Part shown: positions 16,201-24,000 of the stretch, piece by piece | Position numbering within the stretch: position 1 is the first letter of the stretch | Layout of the letters: every line of letters starts with the position of its first letter | DNA from: DATMER01 sp963741305 | Lineage (GTDB): Bacteria > Acidobacteriota > Thermoanaerobaculia > Multivoradales > UBA5704 | Direction of reading: 5' to 3' | Assembly (NCBI GenBank): GCA_963741305.1 | Contig: CAVUHL010000003.1 | Span: forward strand, 6,510,001 to 6,574,000 | Length of the DNA: 64,000 bases | The notes under the pieces: model-generated | Database searches by the model: none | The model's input: the letters and a program-made list of their open reading frames with translations, nothing else | What the model was told of the DNA's origin: nothing | Made by a program: the position numbers and the translations under genes

Positions 16201-17924
16201 ACTACCGCGTGCAGGTGTCGAGCAGCGCCGGCTTCACATCTATCTTGATCGACACGACGGTTGCGAGCCCTCTGTATGCTCCTGGAACGGATCTTCCGGA
16301 AGGCCAGATCTATTGGCGTGCGGCGAGCAAGGACAGCGTTGGCAATCAGAGCTCGTTCTCGGCATCCGACGACTTTTTGGTGGATGCAACAGCGCCCGCG
16401 GTCCCGGTGCTGGTGCCGGTGACACCGGATCCGACGAGCAACCGCCGCCCGAATCTCGGATGGGGATCCGTAACGGGGGCTTCGAGCTACCGCGTGCAGG
16501 TGGCGAGCAATTCCGGCTTCGTTTCCCCTCTGATCGATACGACGACCACAGGTTCTCCCATGATTCCTGCCACGGACCTGCCGGAGGGCCAGATCTATTG
16601 GCGCGTGGCGAGCCGAGATGCGGCAGGAAACCAAAGTGCCGTCTCTGCATCGGACGACTTCCTGGTGGAGGTAGCGGTGCCTGCGGTGCCGGTGCTGGTG
16701 CCGGTGACACCGGATCCGACGAGCAACCGCCGCCCGACTCTAAGTTGGGGATCTGTGTCAGGGGCTTCGAGCTATCGTGTGCAGGTGTCGAGCAATTCCG
16801 GCTTCACGTCCACCTTGGCCGATACGACGGTGACCAGCCCTCTTTACGTTCCTGGAACGGATCTTCCGGAGGGCCGGATCTACTGGCGTGTGGCGAGCCG
16901 GAACAGCGCCGGAGCCCAGAGCGCATTTTCCACGGCCGATGACTTCCTGGTGGATGCGATAGCGCCTGAGGTCCCTGTGCTGGTGGCTGTGGCGCCGGAC
17001 CCGACGAACAACCGTCGTCCGAATCTGGGCTGGGGGGCTGTGACCGAAGCTTCGAGCTACCGGGTTCAGGTGTCGAGCGATGCCGGGTTCTCATCCCCCC
17101 TGATCGATACGACCGTGACGAGCCCCCTCTACGTTTCTGGAACGGACCTTCCGGAGGGCCCGATCTACTGGCGCGTGGCCAGCAAGGATGGCGTGGGCAA
17201 TCAGAGCGCGTTCTCTGCGGCTGACAATTTCCTGGTGGACGTGACGGCGCCCGGGAGCCCCGTGCTTGTGCCGGTAATGCCGGACCCGACGGACAATCCT
17301 CATCCTCTTCTCGGGTGGGAAGCCGTCGTGGACTCCCTGAGCTATCGGGTCCAACTGTCGCTCGATCCGGGTTTCACGGCGATACTGGTCAGCACCGTCA
17401 CCTCCATCAACTCCTATCAAACGGTTTCTGATCTTCCGGAGGGGCGGATCTATTGGCGTGTGGCAAGCCTGGATCTTGCCGGCAACCAGAGCGCATTTGC
17501 GGCCTCGTCGTTCGTCCTGGACTGGACCGTCTCGCCTCCGGGTGGGGACCTGTACACGATTACTCCCTGTCGGGTCCTAGACACTCGCAACCCGGCGGGC
17601 CCGTTCGGCGGCCCTGCTCTCGTTGCCCTCCAGCCACGCTCCTTTCCAGTGGCCGGCCTCTGCGGCATCCCGGCTACGGCCCGCGCCATCGTCGCCAACT
17701 TGACGGTCGTCTCCGCAACGGCCGCCGGATATATCAAAGCCTATGCAGGCGGGATTCCTTCCCCGATCTCCAGCGCCATCCATTTCCCCGCCGAAGTAGT
17801 GCGGGCCAACAATGGAATTCTGGGGTTACAGAACAACGGCTCCGGTACTTTGATCCTCGAGGCCGACATGCCGGCCGGAGCAACCGTCCACGTGGTGCTC
17901 GACGTAGCTGGTTACTTCGAATAG
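4284..17924 (+). CDS. Giant exported triple-RHS/YD-repeat protein, paralogue 1
   Basis: About 4,546 residues. The ATG at 4284 is chosen over upstream ATGs because it follows GGGAGGGG, gives a signal peptide (RRLLAQLLIGTILAG) and matches the paralogue's start. Domains by approximate residue: BACON-like 166-274; RHS region A 276-712 with a core-end motif (YDPRLGTFL); BACON-like 827-932; RHS region B 938-1401 ending YDPSLGRFLSIDP...DPSGL; variable hydrophobic cassette 1402-1547; conserved unknown module 1550-1872; RHS entry domain and region C 1883-2459; ASH-like domain 2463-2562; Fn3; seven propeller-like repeats (YNSLANEYLVVYE type) 2663-3052; BACON-like; Fn3 series with ten P-D-P-T units of 95 residues up to 4418; C-terminal CRVLDTR domain 4421-4546. 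It is probably secreted and surface-bound. No C-terminal toxin, VgrG or immunity gene is adjacent. Adhesion, cell contact or toxin-cage roles are inferences. Confidence 0.85.
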   Translation: MTRRLLAQLLIGTILAGSTPASQPEATEVRPVWVPAPAVAPRPPVAPPEMPAPSVVSEDTLETRVESAVSAVRRAGGATIEIFPVDVRTLPQASMAEDAAEASLPLIGLTADRPVPGIQKGVQLRTEASTVQEVQPPLVPRSVVAEAPDEHAMVPARAEESAVPARPRLTVRPAVLRFALTREGILPAIQSLEISSDRRAGARFEVASSASWLAVEAGQGRAGLSATAVQISVDGRKIAGPLSGQLEVRNLDDPSDIQRIAVDLERAEPGRLLRSRDADGRLQRVVRPDGGILDYDYDAQGNLVRVRRPDGSAVTWSHDDQGRRIAMTDERGTTVYRYDAQGRLDTVYTPGFEPVRYVYDERSHLTTLHLPGGKLVAYEYDGTDRLLSVRSDLGTTRYAYDSATRKLSERVLPNGVATRYAYDTAGRLTGVTHLDASGEPLLSFSWRFDEQGSPTRVTRESPAYVETTDVTYDAEGRIASVAGSGGRIATYEYDSVDRRSRSVETGDGKVRVTDYAYDDLGRLARAGDEIFVYDAAGDLVRRTAPGRTLEYRWDFEGRLIGFSDGRHRVSYAVDGDGRRVGMTVDGREVSLLQDASGWIGGVLAEADAEGEVVRTHVHGFEPIAVEGKDGGGSFYLYDHPLRSAAALVAPSGDLAETFVSDPFGGPQMPPDAALPPYLFAGGAYDPVTELIHRNGAEYDPRLGTFLPSAFDDKDADGTADSPTAWGEQTPAGAFSEALAKAFRLDRPLPAGSLDKLAAGRASGQDPPDGAAQPFHVTLFQSNELPPASERAKAHGRSVLPSPYRLAPEAGSVYQRGTLPSTLALAAPRLKLHPEYLPFAKTAAGLLPASQTLEIASSDGQALSFTAQESISWLSVSATGGAAPAILTVTVDPTGLTEAGSPYVGDLVLTNTGDATDVRKVRVRLLVRTTGASVTLRSFDANGNLRRVVRPGGGIIDYEVDPLGRVTRVRYPNGQPTVSYAYDGNGNRISMTDQRGTTIYQYDRQNRLIGVFTPLGSNYIPVTYGYDKAGRLTSLATPDGRTVLYQYDADGRMTRVTDGADVTTYTYNATTGLLASQTLPNGITTTYTYDADGRLTGVMHKTAANALVMGFNYTLNALGQRTSVTKQTPSGSELTSYTYDPMGRLKTVTYPNGKNVTYTYDALGNRLSMTTVLAGVTTVVNYEYDKDNRLLRAGDEIFQYGTNGNLRRRSSPAGTTSYTYNARNLLTRVETEGRVITFEYDGDGNRIAKDVNGLRTNFINDDSGALSQVLVEANSNWQIGRSYSYGMGRIGQRLSTANSYYLSDGKSVAALVSGGVDLREVYGYDGFGFPSGNLGESPFLFDGEYWEAEASLVYLRARYYDPSLGRFLSIDPVSGAQEIPHTYNPYAFVSNDPINLTDPSGLCPLCVVPPIVAGLYHMFSPSPANAPAPGDITFPRDDWGRLGTTLAIGSGGFLSRSLARATYEKASVWAGIYYNQLSVAGGLLAGEAGFPLLIGVAGVPPLMSYSSRLSILGHKVLGMNDSAPTASTGGSIGGFEGYSDFGDPVFGFPSYASLDSDLGGVSLNKTADLLLSLQDITGATFDEATGQIVLLGKNNVALPPLDMNHVAVATQSVYGGQDPGVSIDPPIVNNQMSVRYEGQTRNTRFGDVMFEADRVLKTLALGKDNLTGQTVSSAVPGYKNMLRRRLDAGCIIQPPSTRMWFQPKEVRLVPSTDGKSMVFDAVSMELLYESKVGNQVVSDPQAAAFASHFTQNYAAFANEWPILKKLEQLGKIVAIIKWIKDNRIPIDLSFLDNFPIEFFSTATSTPTVTVQGSTQIGPLTCTLNLQGGVSFVVPNQYLAATPAAGAALSEALANRPSEGTFKWTYQPSAGAAATAVAESLTRSRRDGNVHFQEVDLSDPLSGGGALALLRTYNSFLDKTGPLGPGWSVLPAELRFPLRKERFTFGSANLALDAYARIWVMDRAAGREDAYDLLGIDSANLAVYQRADAMHLLRQQADGTFRLTREDGSAATFRADGKPLSFVDRNGNAVTVTYHAQVTDRLTRLSTADGRAIDLTYDAQGRLSQASGPGGRQVAYGYNAQGRLSTVTDFAARSRTYGYDTNSRLTTATDAQGRSIFAAGFDDYDRTPSRRLGAAGQFNLGFDLETGESTVVDPLGRTSKQIHERRQLSSPSGIRNEVYRPRESRDPLGNRATMTWADDAFGPRAVTDAQGATTDLAWDNRGHLTAVRDALGRETERYFDWKDRLVAVHDPEGLATGFGYDDKNNLTTVYHDILLNFDAEGNLISFSYDPANVSTFGFDLSGNLTAAANPLSQQALVQNNTKGQPTRVTSPAGVVETLSYDTRSRLTSTLTGGRQVTYGYDTADQLTSITTAAGVTSLLRDPQGRVTRLTDVLTRQMVFDYDTDGNLTRVQDKSGLFATYTYDVLGHLLTATLPNGTANAWEYDELGRPVAALTGLGPVAPALALTVDSLDFGTAAVGTSRERFLDLYNQGAASLTISGITVSAPFSVVFSGPVVIAPAGTLRVTVTFTPVDQVPAHANLSITSNDPETPLSLVALSGEGARKVANLRATAGQEGIQLTWDSFVPGTQPFGHFNVYRSLSPIPGDVTGLTPFDTSLTSAAAIGFLDRLATPGTSYYYAVTPVYANGDENKLVDSVGPMAYLSTFGPLAVDLPLATATQSENRPAIAYNSLANEYLVVYERSASASNTDIYGQRVSVTGALVGSVITIANSGNNERRPRLAYNPSSNNYLVVWEYDASGTTGTNFDLRVRTVNSTGSSLGSPVTVASSTRQDQAPEIVFGTTNQQYLVTYETDGNGDGKTDLGVLRLESTGALRDAIYIAIKPGLVYVHLTNPHLAYNSNLNEFMMVFELDVAGNGSNIEIWETRTKPDLTPVVVGEFYIPALDGARDTNPFLAYASASNEYLLMWQTDAVGDGADIDVAVRRISATGAQGSIPLYLAAQAVSERNPRAVYNRNLDDFVATWEVGGTSPKIGARRVHITSSLISMQPTVDVSAGTASRLRPDVGTSTQANTFLAVWEEDAGSGNFNVRSRLLGTFTPALQVSPAALTFSGATTQQTVTITNGNPSGGPLQWTAIPDRPWMTVQPGSGSTTSSAAVNVTVNRTGLAPGTYTGTIQVTSNNGSSNVAVTLNVSNTPPDAPNTPRPADAATDQASVSGGMDLTLGWQGSDADGDAVTWTVYLSTSSAQVTALDPAVRIAQGLTVPSVQPAGLTFLRQYFWRVVATDARALSTTGPVWRFTTAAVAPPTLHPATPDPTRETRPALGWQAVAGAATYHLQVANNTGFSPNIIDTTGIAVTSFTPASALPQGAIYWRVRSRDAAGQSGTFSTPDTFVIDTTAAGVPVVVPVTPDPTNNARPPLAWSAVTGASSYRVLVSKTSGFSAPFIDETISTLTYQPASDLPEGAVYWRVASLDAAGNQSAYDGDQFTLDVTPPPTISGLTAQRQGAGVDLAWQPLGTPPGFARFRIYRAGTPFTNVTGIALLNESLTSSATVSYRDTTAVAGTAYWYAVTAVDTAGNENREVVPAQVLANAPPAAPVLVAPASGAQVLPSGTMTVSLSWSSSDPENDPLRFEVYLSTDQSQVGGTPDITVRIAENLSAPLFNAPGLTYQKTYYWRVAALDLAADGSVRSATFGPLWGFATPAIPAPVLNALTPDPTSQRRPTFTWESVPGAAGYRIEIASDPSFGSTLVATQVTETSFTPAADLPEGTLRWRVRAIDAQGLPGAFSAVDDFVLDASAPAVPVLVAVTPDPTSNRRPSLGWGSITGASSYRVQVASNSGFTSTLIDTTVSSPLYVPGTDLPEGQIYWRVASKNSAGTQSAFSAADDFLVDATAPAVPVLVPVTPDPTNNRRPNLGWGAVTGASSYRVQVASNSGFTSPLIDTTVSSLLYVSGTDLPESQIYWRVASKDSAGNQSAFSGADNFLVDVTAPAVPVLVPVTPDPTNNRHPNLGWGSVTGASNYRVQVSSSAGFTSILIDTTVASPLYAPGTDLPEGQIYWRAASKDSVGNQSSFSASDDFLVDATAPAVPVLVPVTPDPTSNRRPNLGWGSVTGASSYRVQVASNSGFVSPLIDTTTTGSPMIPATDLPEGQIYWRVASRDAAGNQSAVSASDDFLVEVAVPAVPVLVPVTPDPTSNRRPTLSWGSVSGASSYRVQVSSNSGFTSTLADTTVTSPLYVPGTDLPEGRIYWRVASRNSAGAQSAFSTADDFLVDAIAPEVPVLVAVAPDPTNNRRPNLGWGAVTEASSYRVQVSSDAGFSSPLIDTTVTSPLYVSGTDLPEGPIYWRVASKDGVGNQSAFSAADNFLVDVTAPGSPVLVPVMPDPTDNPHPLLGWEAVVDSLSYRVQLSLDPGFTAILVSTVTSINSYQTVSDLPEGRIYWRVASLDLAGNQSAFAASSFVLDWTVSPPGGDLYTITPCRVLDTRNPAGPFGGPALVALQPRSFPVAGLCGIPATARAIVANLTVVSATAAGYIKAYAGGIPSPISSAIHFPAEVVRANNGILGLQNNGSGTLILEADMPAGATVHVVLDVAGYFE
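8486..8925 (+). other. Variable cassette inside giant protein 1
   Basis: Directly after the RHS core/DPSGL junction, about 147 residues have no counterpart in the paralogue. The flanking sequence aligns closely, though similarity already weakens from about 8040. The segment is hydrophobic and glycine-rich (for example LLAGEAGFPLLIGVAGVPP) and visibly richer in A/T than its flanks. This is where polymorphic RHS toxins swap their tips, but here conserved sequence resumes at YASLDSDLGGVSLNK. Confidence 0.7.
14070..17535 (+). repeat. Tandem Fn3-like 95-residue repeats, gene 1
   Basis: Ten units begin with P-D-P-T and contain Y-R-V-Q-V, D-L-P-E-G and Y-W-R-V-A-S motifs. The regular unit measures 285 bases (15570 to 15855). 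Other Fn3 modules interrupt between the second and third units. The paralogue has thirteen such units, so copy number has changed since duplication. Confidence 0.8.
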
Positions 17925-17987
17925 AACGTGGCCGCCTCCGCTGATGAGGGACGAGGTCGCGGCGGGCGCGCTGAAGGAGCAGAAGTG

Positions 17988-18032
17988 TGCGATGCCTCTG
18001 TGCCTCTTCTCTCTTGAGGAGGCACATCGATC
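17988..18032 (+). promoter_or_regulatory. Conserved 5' leader hairpin of giant gene 2
   Basis: The same stem (TGTGCCTC at 17999-18006 with GAGGCACA at 18019-18026), 12-base loop and flanks as at 4219-4263. The 129-base gap between the two giant genes consists of this leader plus a tail also found after gene 2. Each copy therefore carries its own leader rather than depending on read-through alone. Confidence 0.5.
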
Positions 18033-18053
18033 CATTGGCGAGGGGGTGGTTCG

Positions 18054-21000
18054 ATGATTCGTCGTGTTCTGGCTCAGCTGTTGATTGGCTTGGTGCTGGC
18101 AGGCTCGTCTCCGGTCTCCGAGCCTGCGGCGCCCGCAGCCCGGCCGATTTGGGTGCCTGCGCCGGCGGTGCACTCGGCGCCGCTCCTGGCCCCTCCCGAG
18201 GTGGCTGCGCCGCCCGTTGTCTCCACAGAGATCTCGATGCCTTCGGATGAGAGCACATCGTCCGCCGTGCACCTCGCGGAGGGGGTGAAGATCGAGGCGC
18301 TGCCGTTGGACGTGCGCCGCTTTCTGCAGGCACCGATGGCGGAGAACGAAGCGGACACTTCTTTGGCACGGCTGCGCCTGGCCACGGATCGACCCGCGCC
18401 GGGAATTCAAAAGGATGAGCAAAATCGGTCGGCGGTGCACTCGGTGCAGGAGGTGCAGCCTCCCTTGGCGCCGCAGGCGGTGGTGGCCGAGGCTCCTGCT
18501 GAGTATGCCTCCGTGACGGCCCGTGCCGAAGAGAGCGCTCCGCCGGCCCGGCCGCGCCTCACCGTCCGCCCTGCCGCCCTCCGTTTCATGCTGACTCAGA
18601 ATGGAACCCTCCCCGCCGCGCAGCCTCTCGAGATCTCCAGCGACCGCCGGGAGGGAGCCCGTTTCGAGGTGGCCGGTCCTTCCGGATGGCTCCTCGTGCA
18701 GGAGGAGCGCGGCCGGGCCGGTCTGGCTGGGGTCGCCGTGCAGGTGGCGCTGGACGGCCGCAAGATCGCCGGGCCGCTGAGCGGCCTGCTGGAGGTGAAG
18801 AACCTCGACAATCCGCAGGACGTGCAGCGGATCCCGGTGCAGGTGGAGCCGGCGCGCCCCGGTCGCTCTCTGCGCAGCTTCGATGCCGACGGCCGCCTGC
18901 AGCGTGTCGTGAGGACAGACGGAGGCATCCTCGACTACGAATACGACCCGCAGGGGAGGCTCATCCGCATCCAGCGGCCGGATGGCTCGGCCGTCACCTG
19001 GTCCTACGACGAGCAGGGACATCGCACGGCCATGACCGATGGCCGGGGCACCACGGTCTATCGCTATGACGCACAGGGGAGGCTGGACACCCTCTACTCT
19101 CCCGGCTTCGAGCCGGTCCGCTATGGCTACGACGAGCGGAGCCGTCTAACGACGCTCACCTTGCCGGGCGGCCGCGTGGTCGCCTGGGAGTATGACGACA
19201 TGGACCGGCTCCTTGCCGTGCGCAGCGATCTCGGGACCACCCGCTACGCCTATGACGCGGTCACCCGCAAGCTGTCTGAGAGAGCTCTGCCGAACGGCAT
19301 CGTCACCCACTATGAATATGACGGCGCCGACCGCCTCACCGAGGTGGCCCATCAGGATGCCGCCGGCCAGCCGCTCCTCTCGTTCACCTGGAGCCTCGAT
19401 GCCCAAGGCCGGCCCGTCTCCGTCACCCGCGAGAGCACTATCGGAAGGGAGACAACGGATCTTGCCTATGACGAAGAGGGACGGATCGTCTCCGCGGCGT
19501 ACCCCAACGGGCGGGTGGTGACCTATGAGTACGACGAGACCGGCCGCCGCTCCCGGATGACAGAAACCCGCGAAAGCGCGGTCCAGGTGGCGGATTATCT
19601 CTACGACGATCTCGGACGCGTCGTCCGCGCCGGGGATGAGACGTTCGACTATGACGCCGCGGGCGATCTGGTCCGCCGCCGTGCGCCCGGCCAGACGGTC
19701 GAGTACCGTTGGGACTTCGAGGGGCACCTGACCGGTTTCCGGGACGGCCGGCGCGAGGTCGCCTACGAGTTGGACGGTGACGGCCGCCGCGCAGGAATGA
19801 CGGTCGACGGCAGGACGGTGTCATTCCTCCAGGACGCGAGCGGCTGGATCGGCGATCTGCTCGTCGAGGCGGATGCGGACGGCCAGATCCTCCGCAGCCA
19901 TGTCCATGGCTTCGAGCCGGTCGCCGTCGAAGGGATGGAGGGAGAAGGGAGCTTCTATCTCTATGACCATCCCCTGTGGGCCGCCGCGGCCCTGGCCTCT
20001 CCCACAGGCGATCTCGCTGAGACCTTCGCAAGCGATCCCTTCGGTGCGCCGCTGGCCCGGCCGCTGGAGGATCTGCCGCCCTATCTCTTCGCGGGTGGAT
20101 CGTACGATCCGATCACCGGGCTGATCCATCGCGACGGCAGCGAGTATGACCCGCGGCTCGGTATGCTCCTGGGCTCCCGCGTGGACGAAGACAGGTCGCA
20201 GGAGTCTCCGCGCCGCTGGGACGACGCGGCGCCGCAGGGTGCATTCTCCGAAGCTCTCGCCCGCGCCTTCCGACCGGACCGCGTGCCCCCTGAGGACCGG
20301 CACGATGAGCCGTCCGGCTCTTCCGAACGCCTCCATGTCACCGTCTTCCAGTTCAACGAGCTTCCAACCTCCTCTGAGCGCGCTCCGGAGCGCAGCCGCG
20401 CCCTGGCGTCCTCCTATCACGTGTCTCCCAAAGAAGGAGCCGTCTACCGGCGCGGAGCTTTCGCTGCGGCGGCTGCGCGAGCGACTCTGGCAACGCCGCG
20501 CTTGAAGCTTCATCCCGAATACCTCCCCTTCGCGAAGACGGCGGCCGGTCTCCTGCCGTACTCGCAGACGCTGGAAGTGGCGAGCACCGCGGGACAGGCT
20601 CTCTCGTTCACCGTCACGGAGAGCATCCCCTGGCTCGCCGTGAGCGCCGCCGGCGGCACGACACCGGCCACTCTCACCGTGACCGTCGATCCCGCCGGCT
20701 TGACCGAGGCTGGGAGCCCCTATGTCGGCGACCTCATTCTGACCAACACGGGCGATCCGAGCGATATGCGCAAGGTCCGCGCGCGTCTTGCGGTACGGGC
20801 CACCGGCGCTTCCGTCACACTGCGCAGCTTCGACGCCAACGGCAACCTCCGGCGCGTCATCAAACCGGACGGCGCGGTGATCGACTACGAAGCGGATGCT
20901 CTCGGCCGTGTGATCCACATCCGGTATCCGGACCAGCCCGCGGTGACCTACGCCTACGACGGCAACGGCAACCGCGTGAGCATGACGGACCAGCGGGGGA

Positions 21001-24000
21001 CGACCATCTATCAATATGACCGGGAGAATCGCCTGACCGCCGTCCTGACGCCGCGGGGAGCGAATTTCATCGCGGTCCACTACGGCTATGACAAAGCCGG
21101 AAGGCTGACGAGCCTCGCGACACCCGATGGCCGGACGGTGCTCTATCAATATGACGCCGACGGCCGGATGACTCGCGTGACCGATGGAGCGGACATTACG
21201 GCCTACACCTACAACACGACCACCGGTCTCCTGGCCAGCCAGACGCTACCCAACGGAATCACCACAACCTACACCTACGACGCCGACGGCCGCCTGACGG
21301 ACGTGATGCACAAGACGTTCGGCAACGCGCTGCTGATGGGCTTTCACTACACTCTGAACGCTCTGGGTCAGCGCACGTCGGTCACGAAGCAGACACCGGC
21401 AGGCTCCGAGCTCACCTCGTACACCTACGATGCGCTCGGCCGTCTCGCCTCGGTCACCTATCCTGGCGGCAAGACCGTCAGCTACACTTACGACCGTCTG
21501 GGAAACCGCTTGAGCATGACGACCGTGCAGGGCGGCAACACGACGGTCGTCAACTATGAGTATGACAAGGACAACCGGTTGCTGAAGGCAGGTGATGAGG
21601 TTTTTCAATACGACGCCAACGGCAACATGATCCGCCGGGCCTCACCAGCCGGGACAACGACGTATGCGTACGATGCCCGGAATCTTCTGACGCGAGTCGA
21701 GACGGGAACCAGGGTCGTCACCTTCGAGTACAACGGCGACGGGAACCGGATCGCGAAGGAGGCTGATGGGGCTCGAACCAACTTTGTGAATGACGCGGGC
21801 GGTCTCTTGACGCAAGTCTTGATTGAAGCGAGCGCGAGTTGGCAGGTCCTCCGGTCGTACGGTTATGGTGTCCAACGAATCGGCCAAAGCTCTGTCTCGG
21901 CGGCCCGTTACTATTTGTTCAATGGGAAGGATGTAGCCCTCCTTACTGATGGGGCGGGTAGTTTGAAAGAGATCTATAGTTACGATGAATTCGGCCTGCC
22001 TGCGGGAAATATAGGAGAAAATGCTGTCTTATTCGGCGGAGAGTTTTTCGATGTGGAGACCTCGCTGATCTATCTGCGCGCCCGCTACTATGATCCCGCA
22101 TTGGGACGGTTTCTCAGCCGAGACCCGGTTACAGGCTCGGCAGAGGGTCCTGGAACCTACAATCCTTATGCCTTTGTGTCTGGCGATCCGGTGAACCGGA
22201 TCGATCCGACCGGCCTTGTCGATTGGCCGCGTGTGGGCAAGGCATCATTGGAACTCGTAGGGGCGGGTCTGGCGGCAGCGGGCGGCGCTGTGTTGGCAAC
22301 AGGGGGTGTAGCTGCTGAAATTGGGTCAGTGGGTGCGGCAACACCCGTTGCGGCTCCCATGGGACTCGCCGGTGCCGGCCTGATCAATCTAGGGGCGCTC
22401 GGACTTGTGACAGGTACCGCTGAATTGCTCCTTGCCTTCAAAGACGACGGCGGCAGCATGCCTGGCGACGGAAATCCAGTCGGATTTCTGGGTTACGTTG
22501 GGAGCACCATCTTTGGTTACGATGATGTCGTTTCCCGAGATTTTGCGAATGATGTGGCTTTTGTGTCGAGTGCTTGGAGTGTCGGCAAGGGTCTTTTCGA
22601 GGCACCGACAGCTCTCAATACTTTTTCGACAACTCTTGATGCTATTGGTGTGGGATGGGATCTTTTAGACTTCAATGAGCCGTCGATCCAGTCCCCTTTC
22701 CTCTACGACGGCCTCGCTCCCAATCTGCAATCGGGGTTCAGCTCGTATGCTAGCTACCTCCGCCTGGACCTCGGCGGCGTTTCGCTCAACAAGACCGCCG
22801 AGCTTCTCCTCTCCGTGCAGGACGTCACTGGCGCCACGTTCGATGAATCGACCGGGCAGCTTGTCCTTCTTGGCAAGGAAAACGTCGCGCTGCCGCCTCT
22901 CGAAATGGACCACGTGGCGGTGGCGGTGCAGTCCGTCTACGGCGGCCAGGACCCGGGGGTGAGCATCGATCCGCCGATCGTCAACCATCAGATGTCCGTC
23001 CGTTATGAGGGACAGACCCGCGACACCCGTTTCGGCGACATCATGTTCGAGGCGGACCGGGTGCTCAAGATTCTCACCCTCGGCAAGGACAACCTGACCG
23101 GCCAGTCGGTAGGCTCCTCCGTGCCCGGCTACAAGAACATGCTTCGGCGCCGGCTGGATGCGGGCTGCCGCACCATGCCCACCAGCACCCGCATGTGGTT
23201 TCAGCCGAAAGAGGTGCGCCTCGTGCCGTCCACTGACGGAAGGTCCATGGTCTTCGACGCCGTCAGCATGGAGCTGCTCTACGAGAGCAAGGTCGGCAAC
23301 AAGATCGTGAGCGACCCCCAGGCCGCGGCCTTCGCAGCGCACTTCACCCAGAACTACGCCGCCCTCGCCAATGAATGGCCGATCCTCAAGAAGCTCGAGC
23401 AGCTCGGCAAGGTCGTGGCGATCATCAAGTGGATCAAGGACAACAAGATCCCGATCGACCTGTCGTTCCTCGACAACCATCCGATCGAGTTTTTCTCGAC
23501 GGCGGCCTCGACGCCGACGGTCACGGTTCAGGGGACCAAGGTGACCGGCCCCCTCACCTGCACGGTCACTCTCCAGGGCGGCGTCACATACGACGTGCCG
23601 AATCAATACCTGACCGCCGATCCTGCGGCTGGCGCGGCCTTGAACGAGGCCCTGGCCCGGCGGCCTTCCGAGGAGTCCTTCCGCTGGACCTATCAGCCGG
23701 GGTCGTCCTCGGGTCCGGTGACCGCCGTCGCCGAATCGCTCACGCGCAGCCGCCGGGACGGTAACGTCCGGTTCCAGGAAGTGGACCTGAGTGACCCGCT
23801 TCCGGGAGGCGGCCAGCTGTCTTTCCTCCGCACCTACAACTCGTTCTTGGATCGCACCGGTCCGCTCGGGGCCGGCTGGAGCATTCTGCCGGTCGAGCTG
23901 CGCTTCCCGTTGAAGAAGGAGCGGTTCACGTTCGGCAGCGCCAACCTGGCATTGGACCTGTATGCCCGCATCTGGCTCGCCGAGCGGGTTGCAGGCCGCG

